A stretch of DNA of 64,000 bases from Datnioides undecimradiatus (lineage: Eukaryota; Chordata; Actinopteri; Lobotiformes; Datnioididae): assembly GCA_008933995.1 (NCBI GenBank), contig WARS01000981.1, forward strand, positions 186,001 to 250,000. The letters are read 5' to 3'. The position numbers and the translations under genes were made by a program. Positions 60,201-64,000 of this stretch are shown here, piece after piece (position 1 is the stretch's first letter; the number at the start of each line of letters is the position of its first letter). The notes under the pieces were generated by a model. The model was not told the DNA's origin. It worked only from the letters and a program-made list of their open reading frames with translations, and searched no databases.

Positions 60201-60536
60201 AAACCGACACTGATAAGGATGTGACAGGCAGCAGGCGGCTGATAAAGGTACCACTGAATGTGACGTCAGGGTCCACACTGTAACACCAGTGTGAGCTGGA
60301 TGAGAGCAGGACACTTGTGAATGCACCACATGTTGACAGTACAGAGTGTCACATCTGTAAATGTGTGTCGAGAGAGCATCACAGTGTCTGGGTCTGTGTG
60401 TGTCTGTGTGTGTGTGTGTGTTTGCCTCACCATGGCGCTGATGGTCTCCTCCCAGTCAGGTCTCTCTCTGGGATGGATGTGAGCCAGCTCAGGCACAATA
60501 TCGTCGTCCTCCAGGTGACGTCCAGGCCTCAGGCCC
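6946..60536 (-). CDS. arhgap32: arhgap32 (p250GAP/RICS/GRIT), 21 coding exons joined; N terminus off-window
   Basis: Rho GTPase-activating protein that stimulates GTP hydrolysis by Cdc42/Rac/RhoA-type GTPases at synapses and the cell cortex. The joined exons are listed below. Their phases agree at all 20 junctions, giving about 1,956 residues plus a short missing start (human protein about 2,087). Order in the visible protein: conserved N-terminal HPRERPDWEETISAM segment (about 21-35); PX domain (about 75-200, with KRSYEDF at 131-137); SH3 (about 220-283, W260-W261); RhoGAP (about 333-528, arginine finger R368 in GIYRLSG, K408 and N489 conserved); Ser/Pro-rich region with SYDNL; polyproline (984-990); Tyr-rich C terminus ending RPETEIRTE. 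ARHGAP33 shares the PX-SH3-GAP layout, but the RSKQIESACF and SPVGSWRSFFNLGK segments and the long homologous C terminus point to ARHGAP32. The a/b teleost copy is undecided. Confidence 0.93.
8985..9180 (-). repeat. Pro/His/Gln/Ser-coding imperfect tandem tract
   Basis: Low-complexity coding DNA within the last arhgap32 exon, built of variations on a short unit encoding P-H-P-Q-P and P-S-H-P-P. On the plus strand it reads as GGNTG-rich repeats. It lies in the disordered tail and is likely variable in length between related species. Confidence 0.75.
9289..10088 (-). other. arhgap32 intron (between exons 20 and 21)
   Basis: 0.8-kb intron with a GTCAGT donor and a CAG acceptor. It contains a short CA repeat (9338-9356). 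Nothing else is recognised. Confidence 0.85.
10089..10738 (-). CDS. arhgap32: arhgap32 exon 20 (residues 960-1176)
   Basis: 650-base exon that begins with GA, completing a Gly codon whose first base is in exon 19, and ends CCTGAG before a GTCAGT donor. It encodes polyproline (seven prolines, 984-990) followed by KNAARMLALALAESAQQ, a strongly conserved predicted helix in ARHGAP32/33. A Ser/Thr/Pro-rich stretch with SP and TP sites follows. The polyproline block is a candidate SH3 or profilin/EVH1 ligand. The rest is poorly conserved and looks disordered. Confidence 0.94.
11052..11885 (-). CDS. arhgap32: arhgap32 exon 19 (residues 682-959)
   Basis: 834-base exon, phase 1 at both ends. It starts GESKVYRPRRPRSSSDALS, with RPRRPRSSSD a basic-directed phosphorylation or 14-3-3-type site. 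It continues with CNSYDNLDATEDSDGDD (tyrosine motif plus acidic patch) and EDVDLSPPDIG followed by ASLDFDPMSFQC, all hallmarks of ARHGAP32/33. The donor after CACCAGG is GTAGGC, a weak but GT-containing site. The 3' half is Ser/Pro-rich and ends in an LTEAFQMELHSKLAAFDG helix. Confidence 0.95.
12027..12101 (-). CDS. arhgap32: arhgap32 exon 18 (residues 657-682)
   Basis: 75-base exon, phase 1 to phase 1, encoding GRGDTATLRSAKSEESLSS and LHNVE. LRSAKSEESL is near-invariant in ARHGAP32/33. Clean TTTCAG acceptor and GTAATG donor. It can be skipped without frame change. Confidence 0.95.
12202..12347 (-). CDS. arhgap32: arhgap32 exon 17 (residues 608-657)
   Basis: 146-base exon encoding KRPPIKSKKSPVGSWRSFFN and then LGKSSSMSKRKLHRN, a basic, family-conserved segment, and ending AMALAG before a GTGAGT donor. 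The GSWRSFFNLGK block distinguishes the ARHGAP32/33 group from other RhoGAPs. The acceptor is ATCTCAG. Confidence 0.95.
12664..12865 (-). CDS. arhgap32: arhgap32 exon 16 (residues 541-608)
   Basis: 202-base exon just after the GAP domain, encoding LSRPKSLLVSSPSTKLLSLE and then EAQARTQAQ and KYIEVGEGPAALQGKFHTV, all matching ARHGAP32. The donor is GTTTGT, a poor match to consensus; the phase fit (AG plus G giving Arg) and the protein match still fix the boundary. Confidence 0.94.
12959..13104 (-). CDS. arhgap32: arhgap32 exon 15 (RhoGAP C-terminal part)
   Basis: 146-base exon, residues 492-541. Encodes SKQIESACFSGTAAFMEVRI and the helix QSVVVEFILNHVDVLFS that closes the RhoGAP fold. Donor GTACGT, acceptor ATCAG. 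Sequence is ARHGAP32-like rather than ARHGAP33-like. Confidence 0.96.
13605..13712 (-). CDS. arhgap32: arhgap32 exon 14 (RhoGAP, NLAIVWAPNLL)
   Basis: 108-base exon, residues 456-492. Encodes TLEFLMRHLSRLA, then MHSKNLAIVWAPNLL; N489 corresponds to the conserved RhoGAP asparagine that contacts the GTPase near the arginine finger. Splice sites GTAG/GTGAGA. Confidence 0.96.
14084..14166 (-). CDS. arhgap32: arhgap32 exon 13 (RhoGAP)
   Basis: 83-base exon, residues 429-456, encoding DAVSAATDEERLIKIHDVIQ and QLPPPHYR, the HDVIQQLPPPHYR loop being typical of the family. Phase 0 at the 5' side, 2 bases left for the Arg codon at the 3' side. Donor GTCAGT. Confidence 0.95.
14167..14736 (-). other. 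arhgap32 intron 12
   Basis: 0.57-kb intron, GTAAGC to AAG. It holds a pyrimidine/C-rich run (about 14318-14348) and no recognisable feature besides. Confidence 0.85.
14737..14881 (-). CDS. arhgap32: arhgap32 exon 12 (RhoGAP)
   Basis: 145-base exon, residues 380-428: HEFDSEQIPDLTKDVYIQDI, then GSLCKLYFRELPNPLLTYQL. K408 in CKLYFRELP is the conserved RhoGAP lysine that stabilises the active site. Donor GTAAGC, acceptor ACCAG. Confidence 0.96.
14882..16055 (-). other. arhgap32 intron 11
   Basis: 1.17-kb intron, GTAAGG to CAG. No repeat or second gene recognised. Confidence 0.85.
16056..16158 (-). CDS. arhgap32: arhgap32 exon 11 (RhoGAP arginine finger)
   Basis: 103-base exon, residues 346-380: VPQVLKSCTEFIEKHGVVDG followed by IYRLSGIASNIQKLR. 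R368 in GIYRLSG is the catalytic arginine finger, so the GAP domain should be active. Acceptor CCCCACAG, donor GTAAGG. Confidence 0.97.
16159..18733 (-). other. arhgap32 intron 10
   Basis: 2.6-kb intron. Contains an interrupted GT microsatellite (16553-16591). The plus-strand frame at 17935-18213 has no recognisable product. No other feature seen. Confidence 0.85.
16553..16591. repeat. (GT)n microsatellite with GC interruptions
   Basis: Alternating TG with two CG-containing units, intronic. Confidence 0.95.
18734..18883 (-). CDS. arhgap32: arhgap32 exon 10 (SH3-GAP linker; alternative start M311)
   Basis: 150-base exon, residues 296-346: VSKKHGKLITFLRSF, then MKSRPTKQKLKQRGILRERV and FGCDLGEHLLNSGHD, leading into the RhoGAP domain. 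The ATG at 18839-18837 (MKSRP) is the position where the short human ARHGAP32 isoform (RICS/GC-GAP form without PX and SH3) starts, so this exon would follow the alternative first exon at about 25.1 kb. Acceptor CCTCAG, donor GTGAGG. Confidence 0.96.
18884..25101 (-). other. arhgap32 intron 9, 3' part (downstream of the CpG block)
   Basis: 6.2 kb of intron without a recognisable exon. An A/T homopolymer junction (T run then A run, about 24761-24782) is present. The plus-strand frames at 19674, 22106, 22143 and 24227 and others are unsupported. Confidence 0.8.
25102..25450 (-). promoter_or_regulatory. arhgap32: CpG-rich alternative promoter and non-coding first exon of arhgap32 short isoform
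   Basis: The minus strand ends GGAGCAAAG before a strong GTAAGC donor (last exon base 25102). The preceding 350 bases are much richer in CpG than the surrounding intron. Splicing to exon 10 would place the internal ATG of MKSRP (18839-18837) as the first useful start, giving a protein of about 1,646 residues with GAP domain and tail but no PX/SH3. The exon itself holds two short upstream reading frames (MKLTAV and, across the splice, MEQSV). An ETS-like CCGGAAAT lies at about 25465. This matches the known architecture of mammalian ARHGAP32; in this species it is inferred, and the 5' end is approximate. Confidence 0.55.
29136..29173. repeat. Short (GATG)n-type tandem repeat
   Basis: Degenerate GACAGATG units followed by GATGGATGGATGGATG, intronic. 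Confidence 0.8.
31335..31377. repeat. (CA)n microsatellite, interrupted
   Basis: About eight perfect AC units followed by broken ones, 130 bases from exon 9 on its intronic side. Confidence 0.85.
31509..31590 (-). CDS. arhgap32: arhgap32 exon 9 (SH3 C-terminal part)
   Basis: 82-base exon, residues 269-296: VGFFPSECVELINDKVPQSM and TNTVPKP. FFPSECVE is the last SH3 strand (FP-S-x-x-V-x motif). Phase 0 at 5', one base left at 3' joining TG to make Val296. Acceptor CTCCAG, donor GTACAC. Confidence 0.96.
31591..33113 (-). other. arhgap32 intron 8
   Basis: 1.5-kb intron. Includes a short GACTGACTGAC repeat near 31867-31884. No gene recognised. Confidence 0.85.
33114..33191 (-). CDS. arhgap32: arhgap32 exon 8 (SH3 core)
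   Basis: 78-base exon, phase 0, residues 243-268: VGDIVSVIDMPPKEDTTWWR and GKHGFQ. W260-W261 are the conserved SH3 tryptophans. Family SH3 domains lack the usual ALYDY, so classic polyproline binding may be altered. Acceptor GGCAG, donor GTATGA. Confidence 0.96.
33433..33454. repeat. (GT)n microsatellite beside a splice donor
   Basis: About ten GT units ending six bases from the exon 7 donor on the intronic side. Confidence 0.9.
33461..33583 (-). CDS. arhgap32: arhgap32 exon 7 (PX-SH3 linker and SH3 start)
   Basis: 123-base exon, phase 0, residues 202-242: VDNKGNHLLVHEESSINVPA and AHVIKRYIAQASDELSFE. HVIKRYIA stands where other SH3 domains carry ALYDY, as in ARHGAP32/33. Donor GTGAGG sits right beside a GT repeat. 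Confidence 0.96.
33584..34209 (-). other. arhgap32 intron 6
   Basis: 0.63-kb intron, GTACGG to AAG. No feature recognised. Confidence 0.85.
34210..34302 (-). CDS. arhgap32: arhgap32 exon 6 (PX domain end)
   Basis: 93-base exon, phase 0, residues 171-201: SVSQMLLAYLSRLSAIADNK and INCGPALTWME. Helical C-terminal part of the PX domain. The acceptor is chosen at GTTAG (34305-34303) because it keeps SVSQ, which family members have. A second CAG 12 bases further in could also be used in frame. Confidence 0.95.
34303..35380 (-). other. arhgap32 intron 5, with long CA repeat
   Basis: 1.1-kb intron, GTAAAC to TAG. Contains the long perfect CA microsatellite listed separately. Confidence 0.88.
34803..34858. 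repeat. (CA)28 perfect microsatellite
   Basis: 56 bases of uninterrupted CA, likely to be polymorphic. Confidence 0.98.
35381..35518 (-). CDS. arhgap32: arhgap32 exon 5 (PX domain core)
   Basis: 138-base exon, phase 0, residues 125-170: GRSWIVKRSYEDFRVLDKHL, then CIYDRRFSQLPELPRLDTLT. KRSYEDF is the PX signature (R-R/K-Y-x-x-F) that contacts phosphoinositide headgroups. Acceptor CTGCAG, donor GTAAAC. Confidence 0.97.
35519..37423 (-). other. arhgap32 intron 4
   Basis: 1.9-kb intron, GTAAGA to CAG. Contains a T9 run (about 36057) and a C10 run (about 36356). No gene recognised. Confidence 0.85.
37424..37510 (-). CDS. arhgap32: arhgap32 exon 4 (PX domain start)
   Basis: 87-base exon, phase 0, residues 96-124: LSLGDEQCEVTRNGYESKEL and VYLVHIYCQ. 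First beta-strands of the PX domain. Acceptor TTTCAG, donor GTAAGA. Confidence 0.95.
40985..41075 (-). repeat. Dispersed teleost repeat (gctaacatgctaa family), fragment
   Basis: Reads GATAACATGCTAAGCTAAGA, then TGGTGAATGTAGTAAA and TATACCTGTTAACA, which resembles the reverse complement of the same family element at 46100-46440. It is recognised from its characteristic TTAGCATG palindromes, not from a database search. Confidence 0.6.
45208..45270. repeat. (GT)31 microsatellite
   Basis: 63 bases of uninterrupted GT, followed by GAGAGAGTGAGTGTGTGTG. Confidence 0.98.
46100..46440 (+). repeat. Dispersed teleost repeat (gctaacatgctaa family), longest copy
   Basis: Contains in order GTGCTAACATGCTAATGATT, AGCAGGTATTATTCTTACCA, TTAGAGTGTTAGCATGCTAA, then CCTGATGGGAACATGAACG, CATCCAATAGCTGCTGGGAC and AATGGCGCCACAGGAGA. 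This is the layout I know from an abundant, highly diverged percomorph interspersed element of non-coding type. Boundaries approximate. Confidence 0.65.
47640..47671. repeat. (CA)n(CG)n(CA)n alternating repeat
   Basis: Alternating purine-pyrimidine tract with an internal CGCGCGCG core. Confidence 0.95.
48393..48411. repeat. (GT)n microsatellite, short
   Basis: About nine GT units, intronic. Confidence 0.9.
50640..50830. repeat. ATTAATC-rich dispersed repeat fragment
   Basis: Combination of GATTAATAAATGAATTGTTT, GATTATCAATATAGTGAAT, GATTAATTATCTGTCAATTA and CTACTGCAGCT. This resembles a common fish interspersed repeat that ends in 'gattaatcgtt(g/t)cagct'. A second copy is at about 60600-60815. 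Confidence 0.5.
51090..51205 (+). mobile_element. SINE-like 3' tail
   Basis: AGGTTCACTTGCTACTTCGA followed by CCCTTTGCTGCATGTTATCT, a CTCTCTCTC run, CCTGTCTTTCCAGCTGTCAC and a (TAAA)n end. The order (degenerate tRNA B-box-like sequence, TTGCTGCATGT, CT-rich stretch, CTGTC, short A/T repeat) is that of tRNA-derived SINEs in percomorph fish. The A-box half is not recognisable. Confidence 0.5.
52010..52450 (+). mobile_element. Tc1/mariner-like transposase remnant
   Basis: Bases 52270-52323 encode SPDLNPKERLWDARRNT and a stop on the plus strand, matching the SPDLNPIE-x-LWD motif at the third catalytic position of Tc1-type DDE transposases. Downstream, a frame encodes FQSWVRGVKVLL, like the C-terminal end of such proteins. 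Upstream there is a short SDEP-containing stretch. Stops and frame shifts show it is dead. No terminal inverted repeats were identified. Confidence 0.5.
53040..53165 (+). repeat. Dispersed teleost repeat (gctaacatgctaa family), fragment
   Basis: Contains GCCAGCATGCTGATGTTTAA, TTTAGCATGTTAGCATGCTA and TTTAGCATTAAACGCACAA followed by CAGCTGCAGG, i.e. the central part of the element at 46100-46440 in the same orientation. Confidence 0.55.
56375..56459 (-). CDS. arhgap32: arhgap32 exon 3
   Basis: 85-base exon, residues 67-95: LCFTKGHFPKLAECAHFHYE and NVDFGTIQ, strongly conserved before and into the PX domain. First base completes Lys67. Acceptor TTTCCAG, donor GTAAAT. Confidence 0.96.
56722..56742. 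repeat. (GT)n microsatellite
   Basis: About nine GT units, eight bases from the exon 2 donor on the intronic side. Confidence 0.9.
56751..56845 (-). CDS. arhgap32: arhgap32 exon 2 (within visible part)
   Basis: 95-base exon, residues 36-67: ARSAEIPELRTEPLMRSCSS and STASMKVKNVKK. STASMKVK-x-VKK is conserved in ARHGAP32. Donor GTGAGT. The acceptor TAG is preceded by an (AC)n tract, so its polypyrimidine tract is a GT repeat on the transcribed sense. Confidence 0.95.
56847..56890. repeat. (CA)n microsatellite at a splice acceptor
   Basis: Three CA blocks separated by CGAA/AAA, directly abutting the exon 2 acceptor. Confidence 0.93.
58274..58291. repeat. (GCTA)n short tandem repeat
   Basis: Four and a half GCTA units, self-complementary. 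Confidence 0.9.
60396..60421. repeat. (GT)n microsatellite
   Basis: TGTGTGTGTC followed by TG units, ten bases from the exon 1 donor on the intronic side. Confidence 0.9.
60431..60536 (-). CDS. arhgap32: arhgap32 first visible coding exon
   Basis: 106-base exon, residues 1-35 of the visible protein: GLRPGRHLEDDDIVPELAHI and HPRERPDWEETISAM. The HPRERPDWEET-x-SAM block is diagnostic for the ARHGAP32 long isoform. The first base completes a codon from an upstream exon that I could not locate, so about 40 N-terminal residues are missing. Acceptor GCTGTAG, donor GTGAGG. Confidence 0.94.
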
Positions 60537-60599
60537 CTACAGCCAGCACACAAACATTCAATCTTAGAACTGAACAAACTGATTTACATGTTTTGTTAA

Positions 60600-60815
60600 T
60601 TAATTATGATTGATTAATCAATCAGTTTTTTATTCTAAGTGTCAGGAAAATTCAATTTCCTGGACGACAAAATGACATCTCAAAAATCAACAAATCTCCA
60701 AAAGCTCTGGTCACTTCATCAAGATCAAGATTCAAGATCAAACTACCAACTGAATATTCAAAGAGATGCAGATTCATTTTCTCTGACTGACTAATGAATT
60801 AATCATTGCAGCTTC
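60600..60815. repeat. ATTAATC-rich dispersed repeat fragment
   Basis: TTATGATTGATTAATCAATC near the start and TAATGAATTAATCATTGCAG followed by CTTCATTTG at the end, with CAAGATCAAGATTCAAGATC in between. Same family type as 50640-50830. Confidence 0.45.
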
Positions 60816-61951
60816 ATTTGTCGTCAGAGCAAGTTTAAGCTTGTAAGTCAAATTTAAAGTCAGCACCTGAGAAGCAGTGTTGCAAATATGACAGCAGAGA
60901 AACTAAAGTAATAAAATGGATTAATTCAGATTAAAAATGATTCAGATTCATGGGATTCAGTTTTCACATTTTTGGGATTTCTATGGACACGAGAGGAGAC
61001 AACTAAGAGCAAAAGGATGAGGATCGTTTGGTATTTCTCTGAAAATCAACAATTAGTCCATCGAATGATTCGGTTGTTCGTTCTCCAAAGCAAACAGCAT
61101 TCTTCTCTGATGTACCCAGAGCGTCCAGAGGCATGGCAGGACAACGGACCATCAGATGATGATTAATTTGATTTAGCACTGAGTTCACAGAGCGACTTTA
61201 AGTTGATGAGTCGTCTCTCCGCACAGTCATCAACTTCAAAGACCGTCCTCATTTCCAGAGAGGGAGAGAACAGGGATGGAAATGAAACAGACTGGCACAG
61301 CAGCATTTCTCAAATTGACTCATGATGCACGCACACACACACACACGCTAAATATCTCAAGCATGACTTTAACCCATCATCCTGAATGCTGCTGTGACGC
61401 TACAGCTCCATGAGTCTGGTGAAGTCGGGCAGACAACAGAGGAAATTGAAAGAGGGAAAGATTGGTGTTGTGGGGAGGACGGGACGGACTGCAGCAGCTG
61501 CGAGATGACAGCGTCTCGCAAACGCTGAAACAACGTCTGTGCATCGAAATAATTGGACTTAAGGGCTGGAGACTCTCAGTCAGGACGCAGGCAAGTTGGG
61601 TAATAACAGATCTGTGGACTGCTCCGCTACGACTCACTGATCTGACTCTGTTGATCAGTCAAATTATGTCACTGTGTCTCAGCTCAGACAAGTTCAAGGA
61701 TTAAGACTGAGAGATTCAAAAAGTTACAAAAGAAAGTTTCTTAAAATATGAGAAAAATTCATTAATAAAAAGGAAAAATACACATTTCATCAAATCTTCT
61801 TGAGCCACACTGATACATTCAAGGTCCATCAGAAGGTAAAGCACTGCTGAAGAGACATACTGCTACAGAACTATGGAAAATAATAACTAAAACTGTTACA
61901 TAGTCTAAACGGACAGTATTCTTTCATAAGGACCAGATCGCAAACTGAGCG

Positions 61952-62035
61952 CACGCGCGCGCACGCACGCGCACGCACACGCACACACGCGTGCGCACGC
62001 ACGCACACGCACACGCACACACACACACACACACA
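61952..62035. repeat. (CG/CA)n alternating purine-pyrimidine tract
   Basis: About 84 bases of nearly perfect alternation, starting with CGCGCGCGCACGCACGCG and ending in a CA run. Z-DNA-prone by composition. Confidence 0.95.
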
Positions 62036-63510
62036 GACGCAGCCTGTCCCAAGTCCCAAAGGGCCTTGTTAAAGCCAGTGAGGCTGAAAAAGATCACTGA
62101 CGTTCTTAAGGAATGGTGCAGACCCTTCACAGCTTTGGGACCCACAGGTCAGTAACACAACCTTTATTAGAAATTACTGAGGCAGAGGTCAGACGGAGAC
62201 TAAGGGAGGGCAAACACAGCGCCACAACACGAACGTACCGGGAGGTAAACATTCGTTAATATTCCAAGTGTGAGCGGTCCACACTAGGAAATCTGACAAA
62301 GTGACGCGAGGATCAAACACTCAACCCTGTGGGCTTCAGCGGTGGAAGCTCCAGTGCACAGACAAGCTCATTTACTAGTCCTGACAGTGGACTCCATTCG
62401 TCACCTGTTTGAGTTGAGTCTACAGCATCTACAGCTGTGTTCGACGTCACACTTGAAGATCTACACTGAAACCTCAGCTGCAGTAGTTACAGCAGGCCCA
62501 CTGTACTGGAGCACTAAAGTATACAGGTGCACAAAATGATTCCTGTTCCCTCAGAGGACCGGAGAAGGACATCTGTCCAATCAAATCGCAAGTAGGATCA
62601 GCATTTAGCAGGAAACCATTGAAGCAGTGGTAATGGTAGACCGGTGTATGTTCCTAATGATCATAACATTATGCTGTGGCACTGAGCTGACAATAATCAA
62701 GTTAGTAAATTAGGTTAGGTAGCCAAACAGCTAGTGGTTATCTGGCAGACATGAGCCACCTAGCAAGATACCGAGATGGCAAGACGACTAAGTACAGACT
62801 AATCAGTCTTAGGATACAGACTACACAAATGTAATTTAATAGATTCATAAAACTAAACATGTAACCAAAACTTTAAAAACCTTTTATACCATTTGTGTTG
62901 GTTAGGATGGAAATATGTGTATCAATGAAACGCCACAGAGCAGCAGCTGAAAGTTTTCATTTTGTTTTCATTTGCTTCTTTTCTGCTAATTTAGTTACAT
63001 TTTGATACATGTGGTTCGCAGCCTGGCTAATGCAGCTGTGTGACTGTCGCTCTGCGCGATGTGAAAGAATAGGCGTTATGGTGAATAGAGCTCTGAGCTG
63101 TGTAAAGGTGTTGGTAGCACACAGAGCAGAAACATGGACAGAGGGCAAACACGAAGCTGAAAGAGGGAGGCTATTAAGCGTGTATGAGGCGAACAGGGAA
63201 ATATGTTCACACAGAAAAGAGTTTGGGTTTTTCTAATTAAACTACTTTTTCTGATAATTTGCCTGAAAATGAATCTGTGTGCTTGTGAAAAGTGATCTGT
63301 TATGCTCTGAATGTCCTGCCATGCGAGCTGGAGGCACAAATATACTTCTGTATAGTTAGGAGCGGTCGTCTCCAGCAATGTAGATTCTCTGTCGTGTTGT
63401 GTCAAGTGATAGGAACTAACTTGAGAAGGCTTCCAGAGCTCCTGAGCCACTGACTGACTGACGTCCCACAGCCACAATGACTCTAATGACACGCTTCAAG
63501 CACCACTTAC

Positions 63511-63850
63511 CGGGGAAGTCTTGGAAACTACTGACGCGGCGTGAAGCACTTTCAGATGCCTGAGATAAAGGCCAAGCCTCAACGCCGCATATCACCTTCT
63601 CTGTTCAGAAGCGTCGTGCACTCCCGGCATTCCCGGCATTCCTTGGTGTGGAGGCATGTAAGGAGAAAGGAACTGCACCTGCTCTGAACACTCTTAATAA
63701 CTCGGCGGCCAGAAATCTTTGCTCCGACCTCGCGTTGAGCCACATTCTCGCCTCCTTTCCGCCTACCTTCTCCCCTGCTAGATATGAGGGATATAAGGAG
63801 AAACTGACGGAGGAGGGAGAAGGAAGACTTCCCTCAGAGTTCCTGAGCTG
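63511..63850 (-). other. Possible upstream non-coding exon/promoter of arhgap32
   Basis: A consensus donor, TTCCCCG|GTAAGTGG, ends at 63511 on the minus strand, and the preceding 300 bases have more CpG than the neighbouring intron. An acceptor-like TTTATCTCAG at about 63560 would alternatively define a 49-base internal exon. Neither version leaves the two bases needed to join directly to the exon at 60536 in an open frame, so a coding role is not supported. It may be 5'UTR of a further transcript, or chance. Confidence 0.3.
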
Positions 63851-64000
63851 CTCGGCCTGCTGAGTCAAATGTTTCTCTCTCCAACTGTGTAGGAAACAAG
63901 AGAGAGAAGCTCCGGTTTCAAACAAATACCTCAAACTCAATCACTTCCCAAACGTTTCCTACACCCTCTCAAGTTTGGTGCATGAAAGCCGCAGCGGCTC

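Larger units (their letters stand above)
56846..60430 (-). other. arhgap32 intron 1 of the visible part
   Basis: 3.6-kb intron, GTGAGG to TAG. Contains an AGCT tandem repeat (58274-58291). The 131-residue plus-strand frame at 59321-59716 is unrecognised. Confidence 0.82.
60537..63510 (-). other. arhgap32 upstream intron (partial)
   Basis: At least 3 kb upstream of the first visible coding exon. Contains the ATTAATC-rich repeat, a CA repeat at 61329-61347 and the CA/CG tract at 61952-62035. No coding exon in the required phase was found. Confidence 0.65.

Noticed and set aside
6946-60536. Assignment to ARHGAP33 instead of ARHGAP32
   Set aside because: The GAP-domain end, the segment after it and the very long homologous C-terminal tail fit ARHGAP32. 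FFPSECVE in the SH3 is shared with ARHGAP33 but is not decisive.

Overview
This window is nuclear vertebrate DNA, most likely from a ray-finned (percomorph-like teleost) fish. The reasons are intron-rich vertebrate genes with GT/AG splice sites, many CA/GT microsatellites, compact introns, and dispersed repeats of the kind common in percomorph genomes (the 'gctaacatgctaa' family, a decayed L2/Rex1-like LINE with an ADDTQLYLS motif, and a Tc1-like transposase scrap with SPDLNP). There is no bacterial, phage or CRISPR content.

Layout. (1) Bases 1-1.65 kb hold the 5' part of a histone H3.3 gene on the minus strand: two coding exons (the second runs off the left edge), a 188-bp intron, a 1-kb 5'UTR intron, and a non-coding first exon beside YY1-like and ZNF143-like motifs. 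A separate block of four CCAAT boxes and two GC boxes lies inside the 5'UTR intron. (2) About 1.65-5.42 kb is intergenic, with a LINE remnant and a CTCF-like motif. (3) About 5.42-60.5 kb, and probably beyond the right edge, is one large minus-strand gene recognised as arhgap32 (p250GAP/RICS/GRIT), a neuronal Rho GTPase-activating protein. I assembled 21 coding exons whose reading phases all join. They encode about 1,956 residues, only the extreme N terminus being off-window: PX domain, SH3 domain, RhoGAP domain with its arginine finger, and a long disordered Pro/Ser/Tyr-rich tail. A 1.5-kb 3'UTR ends at a convincing poly(A) site near 5,420.

Between the SH3 exons and the RhoGAP exons lies a 12.6-kb intron with a CpG-rich block ending in a good donor (25,102). 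It is placed and structured as an alternative first exon for the GAP-only isoform, which would start at an internal methionine (MKSRP..., residue 311 here). I take this, and the CCAAT block in the H3.3 intron, as the most informative regulatory observations.

The rest is intron: 18.9 kb between PX exons 3 and 4, with microsatellites and degraded repeats. I found no RNA genes and no second protein-coding gene inside the introns that I could support. I see no sign of an undescribed biological system; the findings are gene-structure and regulatory candidates, each given with its test.
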